A stretch of 64,000 nucleotides of DNA from Trissonchulus latispiculum (GCA_030248195.1 JASAND010028778.1:33989-97988), one strand, 5' to 3'. Positions 32,821 to 45,175 are shown, numbered from the stretch's first letter. The notes: generated by a model not told the origin, from the sequence alone. Numbers and translations: made by a program.

Positions 32821-33280
32821 AATTTTTCGGGTCGGAGGTGCTGTAGTGACAATCTTAGTTTCGTTTGTTCTTTCATTTGTGCAGACCAGCTGTGACTTGG
32901 CCTACCCAGTTCCCTAGGTGGTACCTGGTCCCGGACGTTGCGCTAGTGCGACTTTGTGTTGGACAAAAGCGTGACTTCAGTCTACACAGTGTTATCAAAC
33001 TCTTTTGACAGACGCAATACTGTCAAAACAGCTACCAGTCCACCGATCCCGGAAGATACAATGAAATTCAAATAAGATGATACTCAAAACGTAGACACCC
33101 AGAGTCAGACCAACCTTATTCCGCTAACGGTTTCGAGGCTCTACGCTGGGCCGCTTCCTCACGCTGCAATCATTCATGGGGACAAATTCCGTGGGATCCA
33201 AGTCCGCGGGAATAGGCAAATTGGACAATTGGGTCTTTGGGAGGGTAGGAATCTGGGGGGACTAATCCACCACTTTTCCT

Positions 33281-35460
33281 TGCTTTTTCTTGTGGCTTCT
33301 TCGTCAGCAGAATCGATCAACATAACAAGGAGATGTAATTATGGTTATGACTGCTAAAATCACACGAAAGCAGCTTACTAGCATCCATTTTTCGAATGTC
33401 ATGGCGAAGTCCATGAAATCGTTTGGAGAGTGGGTTACCAGTGTCCCCCACGTATTGGAAAGGACACCCCCTGATTTCTGCCAAATAAACAACACCCGCG
33501 CTTGTGCAATCAAAATTACCTCTCAGCCGATATTACAAGCCAGTGACCGAACTCGTGATACTGGCCCCGCTTTTGATCGCTGGCAGAGGGCACATCTCCG
33601 TCGACCGCACCTAAACATTCCACAGGGGTCTTGGGACAAAGCCCTCGTTGGTATGCTTTGGCAATTCTTTTTTTAGTAACCAATTAGTTTTGGTTTTTAC
33701 CAACCAATTTTAGTAACCAAGACAGACAACCAATTCTTTTTAATAGTAAAGTTCCAAGGCTCGGCTGTATATGGTATCTCCTAAATGGGGCAGTAAGTGT
33801 AAGTAAGTTAGCTGCGTAAATGACGTCTTCCGTTCCGAGATATAAAGACAAATCTGCCAATCGAGGGCTTAGTCTCAGGATCCCGCAGTGTGGTGGCTGG
33901 TCGCATCGCTTACGACACAACGACCAGTACCTAAGTCGTCTGCAAATGATTTGGCGCCCCTCCATTGCTCGTGTAGGTAATATTCAACGGGCACAGGTCA
34001 GTTAAGACCAGTGATGAGCTTCGTACTGGGGCTTATTCAGCTTGGCGCACCAAGCATAGTCTAGCCTTCCAACGAAGGGGAGCTGATCTATCGTTGCCAT
34101 ATCTAGGCTGGATTCTGACTTTAGAGGCGTTCAGTCATAAGCCATCAGATGGTAGCTTCGCACCATTGGCCTTTCAGCCGAGCACATGAACCAAATGTCT
34201 GAACCTTCAATTTTTCTCATACTAAGCAGGATTACTATTGCAACAACATGTCGTCAGTAGGGTAAAACTGTTGTCTTTAAACGTTGGGTTGCTGCAGTAC
34301 CTACAAGTTTGAGTCCAATCGATTTTGAACGTTGTCCGGAAGTACAGGCAGTGTGGTTGAATGTAACTTGAACCAGCTCATATATATACTTTGTGTATCC
34401 GGTATATAGGACCACGCGAGTGGTGTTGATAGTTCAGCAGTTACAGAATTGGCAGACCGTAGCCCGTCTCTGACGAAATGTGGTGAATACGGCCCTTTGC
34501 CATTGGTCGTATTAACATGCTCGCTTCGCAGGCTAAGAATTCTTGCTTTTCTTGAAACAAACGAAGAATAAGCAGTTCTTATCCGTGGCTGGGACTAGAA
34601 CTTTTGGACATCTATCCCATACCTCCGCAGTTTTTATTTGGGATAAATGAGACAATTCTCTGCAACATTGCTGTATAAATAATTGCTCTTCGACTCTCTT
34701 AGCTCAATTTGTCGAAAACGCCTGTTTTTGGAAACCGGGGTAGGCAAACTGAAGTCTGAATCTTAATATTCCGACAATGCTACACGCTTAATACATTAGA
34801 AAGCGCTCAGTGCACTCTTACTACATATTATAAACTCTCTGATATCAGTGCACCGTCCTTGATCGTTGGCAACCATGCACCGACACGAATCTTTGAGAGA
34901 GAGACCAATGATCTGCCATAGGTAGTTTAGTGGCGCTCTTAATAAGAAATGTATTATCTGTTTGAGAATTGTTTTTGTGTAACTTTATGCTACATGTTGT
35001 TTTTTAATGTTCTATAAAAATCTTCTTAGTTTCTATGTCCTGGAGTGTGTCCAGACAAAAATTGTTTTAGATGGACACAAGAAATTTTGGAGGAAACATG
35101 CCGAATTTCTTATAGAAAGCTATATATGAAGAAAAATTCAAACAACTTACAAAACAACGCAATCAAAGCAGCAGTCCTGCATGGTTCACATTTATTACAG
35201 TTATACAAATTGAAACGTGACAAACAAAATATTGTAAACAAAATATACACATCAATTACTGAGCTTTCTTCAGTAATATCGTCTGTGGTTTAAAACTGAC
35301 CAGGGTGCATTTTTACATCCTTAACCAGAGAATTATGGAAGCAACTGTCTGAAAATAAATGGAAATAAAATAGTATTAGTGTCATTATACTAGTCTTATT
35401 AAATAATGAAAGAACTAACGAAACTTAGATGTGCCACTGCGGTATCTCCGACCAGAAACA
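33281..35460. other. Gene-free stretch
   Basis: No supported gene. Open frames at 33341-33676 and 35045-35293 have no recognisable features. CCCCGGTT and short inverted words occur, but no boundaries are clear. Confidence 0.45.
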
Positions 35461-35464
35461 TATG

Positions 35465-35541
35465 GGCCTGAGGTGGGGATCAAACCCACAACCTTTGGCG
35501 ATCTAGGCCAACGCTCTACCACTTGAGTCCCCCAGGCACAA
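35465..35541 (-). repeat. Second tRNA-like dispersed repeat
   Basis: Minus-strand copy of the 32744 repeat: GACTCAAGTGGTAGAGCG, TTGGCCTAGATCGCCAA and GTGGGTTTGATCCCCAC. It shares the flank CTTAAGCTTGGTTCGATTGT. The T-loop has TTTGATC in place of TTCGATC. Confidence 0.6.
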
Positions 35542-36106
35542 TCGAACCAAGCTTAAGTTTGAATTCGTTCCCACACTGTAGTGACATTTTAGACGGACGC
35601 TTTCGCGGTTCTAAATTTAATTAACACGTTGACCGCCGTGTGCTATTGGTTATTATATGTCTGTGGGCCATGTGACCCATAGTGGGACCTTCAATTTGAG
35701 CGTTTGCGTTAACCGTCTGACGTCTTGACATAAATGATACATGCTTTTCCGAAACAAGGATATTGGCTGGCCTGGCCTAAATATTATTGCCAGATTAGCT
35801 CTAATATCGAAGTCCATTGACCAATATGGACATAGCACGCTCTGTTCGACCACTGTACAAAAGAGTGTAACATCCTTAAATTTGGGTTGTAATAAGAATA
35901 AGGTAAGATGAAAAGCGGGGATGTCTGTGAAACTGTTGTTCCCTGGCAACTGGTGACTGATACACTGCCTATTTAATCGCCACTGCGCGGCCTAGACCAC
36001 TCGGCTATCCTAATTAAAGAATGAAAGAAAGTTGCGCACCACCAATCACTCGAAAAAAAATCGGGCACCTGAGCTGTTACCCTGTATTTTAGACTATCAT
36101 TAGAGG

Positions 36107-36111
<5 letters not shown>

Positions 36112-36173
<62 letters not shown>
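36112..36173. repeat. (TA)n microsatellite
   Basis: About 30 uninterrupted TA units, directly after the donor site of the paralogue C exon. Confidence 0.95.
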
Positions 36174-36175
<2 letters not shown>

Positions 36176-36184
36176 GAAACCTAC

Positions 36185-36436
36185 TAATGATAGAAGCACA
36201 GGCCTCGCCACAGGTCGGGCGCCCAGTTTACAGTCGCACTCGGCTAAAAATATCCGGTCGGCCTTGGACTGACACTTGAGATAGTGACCGCCTTTGTCGC
36301 ACTGCTCGTGACAACAGTACATGAATGAGTCACAGTTGAAGCCTTTCACATGCGCCATACAGAAGTCGGTCTCTTTGCTACTATTGAGGGCGGATGCCAG
36401 TACCAAACCCAGCCACAGGACTACAGGTTTCAGCAT
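36185..36436 (-). CDS. 8-cysteine secreted protein, paralogue C (exon 1)
   Basis: 84 codons from MLKPVVLWLGLVLASA, the same exon length as paralogues B and D. Eight cysteines sit at residues 26, 35, 41, 42, 46, 55, 67 and 69 (C-x8-C-x5-CC-x3-C-x8-C-x11-CxC), and ADRIF occupies the NDRIT position. The exon ends LLSL at a GTAGGT donor in phase 0; the acceptor TTTATTTTAG lies just before GGAAAATG. The longer open frame starting at 36454 is upstream of that acceptor and is unlikely. I could not place the short second exon on the minus strand below 36100. It is the most diverged member, and the cysteine frame is retained while other positions change. Confidence 0.7.
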
Positions 36437-37970
36437 TTTCCCTAAAATAAACAATAAGATTAATATCTTAATCAGCTTAATTAATTAATTATGATACCAA
36501 GAGTACATAATGACAAGAGTGAGACAATAGGCAGGCTCTCTGTTATCAGAGCAAAAACTGTACCTTGAGGGCTATCAGCTGACTCCCCTACAAACTGACC
36601 CCTCTCAAACTGCCCCTATAGGTGCATAGTTCCAAACGGGGGTCTAAATGCATCTAATTGGCTAATCGCTTGTCTTATGTCAAAATTACGTGCATAAGTG
36701 TACCACGTCCCCAAGATCTCCTATTATAAACTGTTGACAATACTAATGCTTACTCAAATTAGAATCCAATGCAAAAACAATTGGAACATCGGAACTTTGA
36801 AAAGGCTGCGTATATACTGGATTGGATCGCTTTAGTCGCAAGTATTTTCCCATGGAACAGTGATATTTTAACAGCGGAGCGTCTGTGAATTATACTGTTT
36901 AAAATTTGCATCCCCAATACCAAGCATCTTTTTCTATCCCAGAAATCGTCACAGATCAGAATAGTGAGCAATGCCAGGTCGTCTGGTATAGCTGCAAAAA
37001 ATCAAGAAATCGAAAAAGAAAGAATAAAGAAAGAATCAATCGATAAATAAAGATTAAAATTCGAACCGACGATCTGGGCAATTCTGGAACCGAATTCGTT
37101 GTTGGAAGACGAGGAATTTGTTAATTATCAATGTTAATGTTAATGTTAATCAACGGGGTAGTTAAGTAGTACCCGGGCGACCAAGCTTTTTATCAACGTT
37201 CGTTATCGTTATCATTATCGTTGTAGTTCGTTATCAAAGCTCAGCGTTGACTGACAGTTGTGTCTTGCGCTCATTTGCATCTTTTTGCTGTTTCTGCTGT
37301 TGCAGCTTTTTGCTGTTATTGCTTTTGTCTGGAACTGACTGATTGATTGATTAATCAATTAATTAATAAAAGAATAAATATATCTTTAATGACAACATGC
37401 ACTTAGTTGATAGATCTACCTTAAAGCCAATTAGAAGTAATGCCACGTTTGTGCTTTGGTTTTTGTTTTATACCTATTTAATATTTTAGCCAAAAAAGTG
37501 CTAAGTCTTTCTGTTACAGTACCAACCCCGCTATTGGTATGTAATTCTTGAGAATACTTCTGGATAATGTTCTCCGTGCTTTAGAAATAAGAAATATTTC
37601 GCGGTAATGGCTCATGACCTCAAGTGGATTTTATAATTCAGAGCTGTCCTAATGTAAACAGAGACTCAACGAATTACCTTTTGTAGGCTCGACGGCTTAC
37701 AAGCTCAACAGTGTGAAGAGAAGGTATTAATAAAATGCTGTACATGGAATTTCCATAACCTCCATAGTCTAATTTCCATTGCTTCAAAACAAAGAAAACT
37801 CCTTACTTGGTTAAAATTATTATTAGTCCACTACATTGAGTTTGTGTCAGTGACGAAGGGTTAAACATTATCATTTCAATCGCAATAGATGATAGTGTAA
37901 TACTTTTATTTTTCTGAACTTCGAAGTTGATGGGCTTCCGTTTGATATTCGTCAGGAACAATTCCAATTT
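36437..37970. other. Gene-free stretch
   Basis: AGAGTACATAATGACAAGAG at 36498 begins one arm of a repeat related to the ends of 39402-40719 (shared ATCAGAGCAAAAACT). Small tandem runs are ATGTTA (37130-37150) and GTTATC (37195-37230). No gene. Confidence 0.5.
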
Positions 37971-37977
37971 TGAATGG

Positions 37978-39350
37978 GAGAGAGTAGGGAAGAGGAAGGT
38001 TCAGCTTTTCATTCAGGATTGAAAGTAAAGAATTGGACCAGCCGGGTATCGCAGAGTTGGAAGTGGACCAGATTTTCAGTGTCCACGTCCACGTCTGTCC
38101 ACGCAGGTCTTGTCCACGTCCGCCCGCACGTGCCCGCATGTCCACGATTTTAAATTTTGTCCACCAGTGCCCACGTTTCAAAACAAATTTCCTTTTTGTA
38201 ATCCTAGTTTTAATTCTATAAAGCCAGGATTTTTTAAAAATTACACTTTTGCTTTTTAGTGTGCTCTTGTAAGGGAAGTTGGTGTTTTTTCTGGAAATTT
38301 ACTTTTTTTGCAGTATAAACACGTTATCTTGGATTTTTGTAACATTTAATACCATGTGTAGTACATTGATTTCGTCTGCTCCGGAGAAATAAACAACATG
38401 TATTGCTTTTCGCTTTTTCACTACACTTTTAAGTTGGTGTTTTTTTCTGGAAATTTACTTTTTTGCAGTATAAACACGTGATCTTGGGTTTTTGTAGCAT
38501 TTAATACCATGTGTAGTTCATTGTTTTCGTTTGTTCCGGAGAAAGAAACAACATGTATTGCTTTTCGCTTCGCACACAATGATATTTCGTCCAAAATACT
38601 GAACGTCAATATCGAACATCAAAATCTTGCGAAAATGTCTAATGGCGGGAGATATGGGGAGCGGGGTCTTTCAGACGTTGAGAATTTTCAAAAATTCCTA
38701 AAAATCCGGTCAGAAAACCAGTACTTTTCCAAAGTAAGAAGATATTTGTACACTCAAAATTGGTACAGATAAAAAATATACATTAGAAGCCAAAACGCAT
38801 GTCTAAATTTAGGAGTGTGTATTTAAAATATATTATTTAGAACTTAAAAATGTAATGGTTAATGATTGCACTAAGAAACGCTGGTAATGGCAACGCTGAG
38901 TCTAAAGCAAACAGAAATAAAATGCCATGGATGAAATCATTGCGCTGAAGGCGCAAAAATTTTTTGAAATAACTTAAAACTTCACTAAAATGAATAAGAA
39001 TTTGCTTCTTCAGCTAAAAATTAAGTGTTTTAAAATTTTTTGTACTTTTAAAAAGTGCCAAAAACACAAAAGTTAGATTTTCAATAAAACTTGATGAGAG
39101 GTCCTTTAAGATGAGTGGCAGGTGTCTTCAATTTTGGATTAGAATTTCCCTCATTCCTCCCCTGCAATAATAAAGAAAAATCCCTGTAATAAAATTGGCT
39201 TTCAAACTTTTAATTGTTGTTACTGAAATACAATAAAAACCACGGCCCTTCTGATCCCGGGACAGACGTGCTAACCCACTACACCACAGGGCCATCAGCT
39301 GAACTTCCATATCAGGCTAATATCAATCTTTCCTATGCCTGCTTTACCTA
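37978..39350 (-). mobile_element. SINE split by a 1.19-kb insertion
   Basis: 37978-38050 (GAAAGTAAAGAATTGGACCA, CAGCCGGGTATCG) and 39240-39350 (CACGGCCCTTCTGATCCCGG, ACACCACAGGGCCATCAGCT) are the two halves of one minus-strand tRNA-headed SINE. The insertion begins CAGAGTTGGAAGTGG, a hAT-like end, followed by GTCCACGTCCACG repeats. No matching right end or 8-bp duplication is visible, so its class is open. Confidence 0.65.
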
Positions 39351-39401
39351 TGTGCCAAACTTTTCAGTGGGGGTAGAGTCATTTTAATTTATTTCATTTA
39401 G

Positions 39402-40719
39402 TTCAATCAAGAGTACATAATATATAAGAGTGTGCGAATAGGCACACTCTATGTCATCAGAGCAAACACTATGCTCTGCCGTGTATCCTACTTACACCTA
39501 TCCTACTTACGCCTAATGTTTGATGTTTCCGCCTAGAGATAACAAAACTCAAAATCCTACTTACGCCTAAAGCTCAAAACTGAAATTCCTACTTACGCCT
39601 AAAATATTTCCTTGCAAAACTACAATTCCTACTTACACCTAAAACGAAAGCTCTACCATAATCCACTTGTATGTTTTTACCGTGCAGACTTTGTCTAACT
39701 AATGCGTGAAAATAATAAATGTATAAAAATCTTCATCTAAACTTCAATGGAACGTTTTGACAAACAATCTATTGTCAGCTAGAGAAATTGCACATGCATT
39801 CAAAGACATACGGTCAAACGTATATGCATTTATGGTCTCATTTTATAATTGGAGAATATAACACAGGGGCTGTTCAATATAAGCTAAAGTTGTAAACATA
39901 AGCATACTCAAAATTTTTAAACTTAAAATTGTATGATCAGTTAGGTAATTGCTGGGAAGCTTCCGAATGGAAGCAAACAAAATTTGAGCTAAATTGGTTA
40001 AGTTTGCTGAAGAAAAAGACGAACTCCTCCTCCAAATTGTTTGCTAGATCCTCAAAATTATGTCCTTACTTTAAAATTTAAAAACATTTCGGTGCGCTGT
40101 AACATTTCAATTAGTTTGTTTAATTTTTCTGGAAAAAATGAAATTTATTTCTAAACTTGAACCGCAAAATTGATATTTAGTTCATACAAGCAAATGTAAA
40201 TTCATCCTAAGAAAAATTCAAACAACTTCAGGAACAAAATCAGAAAGTGGATACTGTAGATTTTAGGCGTAAGTAGGAATCCGAGTTTTTCATGAACATT
40301 CTTTAGGCGTAAGTAGGAATATGAGTTTTGACAGAAAGAATTAGGCGTAAGTAGGAACTGGAGTTTTGAAAACGATTAGGCGTAAGTAGGATAGGTGTAA
40401 GTAGGAGTAAGCTGCTCTGCGCGCTAACGGCCCACCCCCCCCCCACAAATTAGACCCATCACTTCAAAGAATTTTGTGCCTATGTTTGTGTTCTAAAGTT
40501 CGAAGCAGACACAAAATTCGCTCACGCACAGCTTGTGTTTTCGAGCTTAAGCACACAAATATAGAGCGAGTGAGCGTACCCCCGTTTCGACTAGGTACTG
40601 ATTTGCGAGGGGGGGTAATTAGGGTCTGATTTGCGGGGAGGGTGCAGAGCATAGTTTTTGCTCTGATAACATAGCGTGTGCCTAGTGGCACACTCTTATA
40701 TTATGTACTCTTGGTTCAA
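39402..40719. mobile_element. Outer TIR element hosting a second element
   Basis: Arms of about 78 bp, 39402-39479 and 40642-40719, share AAGAGTACATAAT, AGAGTGTGC, AGGCACAC and ATCAGAGCAAA words in inverted orientation. A related arm is at 36498. No coding capacity. Confidence 0.75.
39486..40406. mobile_element. 921-bp TIR element built of CCTACTTACGCCTAA repeats
   Basis: Left arm: five to six copies of TCCTACTTACGCCTAA or the ACACCTA variant between 39486 and 39645. Right arm: the same word inverted (TTAGGCGTAAGTAGGA) between 40262 and 40406. GTA is duplicated at 39483-39485 and 40407-40409. The ends are unusual in that the terminal and subterminal repeats are the same word. Confidence 0.8.
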
Positions 40720-41459
40720 TGGATCTAAAGCTTCAAAGCTTTGTCCCGTAGAATTTAAATATCAAAATTACCAAGTGCGAATATGAATAATTTGCACTGG
40801 TGCAACACTGTAATTGTTGGGCGCACACAAATATATCCAAAAAAGCCAGTTTCAGAGTTTGACATGATTAATCTATTTTTGGGCTTAAGCAATGACTGCT
40901 GTGCTAGTCTTGTATATAGAGGAATCCATCTATTCTTACTTGGCTCGGGAGGTCCCTGGGACCATTAGTTCTAGCTGAACAGTTTTATGGGCCAATTTGG
41001 ACCTTTCTGCTTTTCATTTAAACCTAAGCTGATATGTTGAATTCTACACTACTTCACAATGTTTTTGTATTATTTGTATTTGTATTATTTCAGTATTATA
41101 ATGTGTAATGGAATTGGTAAAATTTGAAGTTAAAATCTGTTTAAAATGATTAAAACATGGTCAAAATTAGTGAAATCAGTAAAGAAGAATCTCCATGCCA
41201 TGGATTTGCGAAGAAGACCAACGATTATCACTATGGAATATGATTAGTAAATGATGTCCAAGCAATAATTGTATGAAGTGTTTTGTGTTTGCCAAGCCAG
41301 AGTTGTCTAGTACTCAATATTAAGGGAAAATTCTTAAATAGGGACCAAGGTTTGCACTCAATTAGGTCAGAAATCCTAGTAGCATTGATGATTTCCAGTG
41401 TAATTAAGTTTAAATATCGTTTAAATTACTAACAATACTAATCTAGAAGTGTAAACGAA
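40720..41459. other. Gene-free spacer
   Basis: AT-rich. The open frame at 40783-40968 has no supporting features. Nothing else seen. Confidence 0.45.
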
Positions 41460-42617
41460 GGGTTAATTCGGTCACCTATCCCCTTATAACCGGAGTTGTC
41501 ACTCCACTCGACCTTAAACGGCAACATCTTGACAAATCGTAAAGAACCTTAATGAAAATCAGTGAGTTGTTACTCCCCACAAAGGAAAACATCAACAAAT
41601 TGACTAATCTTAAGCGTATTAATGAGTTGTCATGTCACTCATAACTTGAGCCAAGAATGGCCTTTTTTCACCACCTTGTGCGTTTTCCATTGATTAAATA
41701 AGAATTACCAGGAAGTCGTTGACTTACAATAGAAAATTACATGTTCACTAAGCGGAAAATTGGCCGTAAAATTGCCTATAAAGTGGAAATTTACGTTAAA
41801 AACGGCGAATATTGGAAGATGGTTCGACTCTAGGTATTAAAATAGCTAGGTACGTAGATGTGTGGGCCTAATTAGGTTTAATTAGTATTAATTAGGTAAT
41901 AATTAGTTAATTTTAGCAATTTTGGGTCGAAACATAACTTGGGCTGATATGAAAAACAATCTGATGCTGAGTTCAAAAATCCAAACCCGACGTTTTAACT
42001 CCAAAAATTAGGAAAGTTATAATTAAAAATGTTTTTATTAAGATTACACTTTTGTTGTGCAATCTTAACACTCCAAAAAGGAGTGTTCTAAAAAGGTTTT
42101 GTTTTGGTTTGACTTAAGTCAAACCATTTTCTTTCTCCGTTTTCTTTTCTTCCTCCTGTTGGGCCCTTTTTCTTCCAGGACCCAACAGTTGTCTTCCCCT
42201 TGAGCTTTGGCCGAAGACAAAGCCAGCAAAGAGGAAAAGGAAAATATACGTAGTTTTCAGCCCAAATTATGACAAGAAGGGGGGCCGTTGCCCTTTACTA
42301 ATAATAATATTGCATTAACAAGTAGCTAGGATTGTGTACGTAGATCTATATTAGGTAATTATGTAATTTATAAACTCTTAAAAATTATATAACTCGTGCA
42401 ATAATTGGTTAAAGTTCTAAAATTTAGTAAGATTGTCCCTTTGGTTACGTTTATGTGTTAAAGAAAGTTTCCCAAAATTTTGCTAGAATTCGGGGCCCAA
42501 AATATATCAAAAAAGGGTCAGTTGGAGGGCAATAATTCTAAAATCTCATTAATATTGACCCTCAGCGGTCAGCTGGCCCGCCTCGCCGCTGCGCCCCATA
42601 TGTAAAAGGTGGCAAAC

Positions 42618-42645
42618 TTCTAGAAAGTTCCAGAACCTTCTAGAA
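42618..42645. promoter_or_regulatory. Heat-shock-element-like array (also part of a hairpin)
   Basis: Six alternating TTC/GAA units with perfect 5-bp phasing: TTC-ta-GAA-ag-TTC, then ca-GAA-cc-TTC-ta-GAA. This is a textbook HSF1 trimer array. It lies within the 43-nt hairpin 42611-42653, so the match may simply reflect hairpin symmetry. A TATA-like GGATAAAAAC occurs at about 42860, but no gene follows. Confidence 0.35.
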
Positions 42646-43010
42646 GCTTTGCCTTAAAATCAAAGGAAAATCCACCTCCAAAGTCACTAATGACCTGTCA
42701 TCGGGCTGCCAGCAAAACTGTCAGCCCGACCCCAAAATTTTCTTTCTAATCAGTGTTCGTTTGAGTGCGACCGAGAGCGGTTGCTTTCCCCCCTCCCTTC
42801 TAGTGCGCTCTCCAGTGCAGTTGTTACCTGCATGGGGGCTAAAGTGCACTCTCCCCGGTTAGGATAAAAACGTAGGACTTTTGGCCAGAAAAGAAACTGA
42901 GATGTTGACCACGAACACTACAAATTTAGGGCCATATAGGTTTGTTATACCTGGCCAGGACCTGCAACGAGGACAAAAATCCTAGGAAATCGACGGCCGT
43001 TTTGGCCATT

Positions 43011-43016
43011 TATATA

Positions 43017-43061
<45 letters not shown>
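43011..43061. repeat. (TA)n microsatellite
   Basis: About 25 TA units with one TG interruption near its left end. Confidence 0.9.
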
Positions 43062-43063
<2 letters not shown>

Positions 43064-44936
43064 AGGCCTTTCGGCCATTTTTCGTGTGTGATGTTTCTTG
43101 GGGCCTTCGGGCCAATTTTCTACATTTTTTAAGGCCAACGGACCAATTTTTCATGTGTATTTTGGGCCAGTGAGCCCCGTTTTTCTCAGTATCTTGGGGC
43201 CAAGGCCAATTTTAATTTCTCTAGCATGCGTGTGCCCTTGAGCCACTTTCAGTTCTTTTATTTTAAATCGTTATTAATATTATTTTATTATTTTGATAAA
43301 AGGGGCAGCTCATGTAAACCCCTCCTGTTCGATGGAGGTCTTGAGAATTGTCCCTACTTGCGTTTTTCTGTTTTTATATCCGACACTCTCTTACTATCGA
43401 AGACCTCCGTCTCTCTTTTATTCCATTTATTCCTATTCTTTTTATTTGCATTTTTTCGGTCAAGCCACGACCAACATTTTTTACTATTTTTATAAGGCTC
43501 GTTGGCCAGTAAATTCGGGGTTTTGACGTAGAATGCGGGATTACTAAGTGGGGACCCCGCCCCTGAGTTTGAGCTAGAGGGTCCCTTTGCTACGACCCTG
43601 GAATGCTAAGCTAGTAATAGGAATAATTACCCCACAGCCGGCAACTAGGAGTTGCCGGCCATATTGTTTTACCATGGCTTTATTAAGTCACAAAAACTCA
43701 CTGTCCATAATTTGTGTGTTTGTTGTAGGTCGGTGCTAAAAATTAATAGGTCGCTAAAAACACGAAATGAACCTTTAAAACTGAGTTCTCAGAGTAATCA
43801 GCAATGCTAACCTGTTATTTTAAATAATTAATTAATCAAGCATTTCACGGGGAATGACCGGCTTCCCCATTCGTTAATTTAATTAATTATGAGTAGTTTT
43901 GTTTTTAGTAATGATTGCTTAGCAATCATTACTCACACGGCTTTCACACACAAGTTTTAAAAGTTCTTCAAAGTTGTCAAACTTCTACGCTAAAAGTCGA
44001 GTTTTAGGACTCTAAAACTCGCAACAAAATCCTTATTAAAGTCCGTTAATCTAATAGCTAAGAATTACATTAGAATGTGTGTTCGTAGGCCCAGTTAAGG
44101 TTATAAACGATCCCATAAATTAGATTTAGGGTGCGTGAATTACCCCTAGGTGTGTGCGCGTGTGTGTGATTGGGATTAGTTAGGTAAGGACCTACTTAAG
44201 AGGTCGCGTGTTTGTGAGTGTGTGTGTGAGGTTGTATGAATGGCCTTGTATGGTAGGCGTGATTGGTATGAATGACCGTATGTTTGTTGACGTGAATGTA
44301 TGCTAGTTTGGCTGTCGTATAAATGATGTTCAATTACCTAATTATGTTGTGTCGTAAATGTTGCCTGAATGTCGTCTGAATGCCGTATGGATGAGGATTG
44401 AGTGCTTGCCTAGTTGTGTGATCTGAACAGTGTGCAAGTGTTGAATGAAAGATGCTACCTAGCAATAGGATTACGATTGTTGAGCACTAGTAGTCAGGAG
44501 GTGTGTAAGTACTGTGCGTATGTGTAGTATGTGATTGAATAAGTAGTTGTCCCAACGTGTAACAAACGTCTGTGCGTACAGTTGTGTGAAACACCAGAAT
44601 TAGTAGGGTTCCTATAGTATGCAGGAAAATAGTAGTGGTTAAGGTAGTACTAATTTGCAAACCTTGTATGTGTGTTTGGATGTGTGCGAATGTGTGGTTA
44701 GGTAGGAGAAAACTAGGTTCAGGCTCAGTTAGTGAGTACGCAAGTGAGACTAGGGATCTAGGGTCACGGGGACCCCGCATTAGGTCCTGATTAGCCCGAA
44801 AAGGGATATCCTCGATTCGTCCGCGTAGGCCACTCTTTGTCAAGAGTGCGGACGAATCGCATGAAGGAAATCTCTCCAGTAGTTGAATTTTACACAAGAT
44901 TAATGCATTATCTGTGTTAAAAACTGTTGTCTTCAC

Positions 44937-45175
44937 AATTTCCACATAGAACGTATGGGGATAGTACGTAAGACCAATACTGGAGGTAGTCTTAAAGTTT
45001 CCAATACCGCTGTTTTTAGTTTGGAATCGATGCACATCGGTATTCCTATCTTTAGTCAAATTAGCCATATTCAACTTGTAGTTCGCTCGTAATAATGACA
45101 GCTGTCACCTCTTTTAGTTTGAGACTGGTACATGTTGTTATTGCCATTTTCAGTTGATTCAGTCATATTCGACTC
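44937..45175 (-). repeat. Diverged tandem duplication with coding-like similarity
   Basis: Two copies of about 110 bp. The minus-strand translations resemble each other (NMANLTKDRNTDVHRFQTK versus NMTESTENGNNNMYQSQTK), which suggests former coding sequence. The frame 44487-45074 includes only one copy and runs into low-complexity (CACA)n-type sequence, so I do not call it a gene. Confidence 0.4.

Larger units (their letters stand above)
30445..33016. mobile_element. 2.57-kb TIR element with tandem repeats
   Basis: Inverted ends of about 45 bp begin TGCGTCTGTCAAAAGAGTTT and continue GATAAC...TGTAGAC..GAAGTCAC. ATA is duplicated at 30442-30444 and 33017-33019. The unit-1 site near 15855 has the uninterrupted sequence. 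Inside are CAGTTCCCTAGGTGGTCACT units (30500-30660, 32580-32950), about 20-bp CCGGTCCGGACTTTGGCCG units (30660-30800), a long GTTTCA array and a tRNA-like repeat. No transposase frame. The superfamily is uncertain; a 3-bp duplication is PIF/Harbinger-like. Confidence 0.8.

Noticed and set aside
33341..33676. 111-codon open frame
   Set aside because: No signal peptide, domain or conserved counterpart. It lies at the edge of the duplicated unit.
36089..36454. Long reading of paralogue C into (YI)n
   Set aside because: The YIYI tail is translation of the (TA)n microsatellite past the splice donor, and the start at 36454 is upstream of the acceptor.
44487..45074. 195-codon minus-strand frame
   Set aside because: The second half is low-complexity translation of GT-rich sequence. 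Only the first 25 or so codons have any support, from the tandem duplicate.
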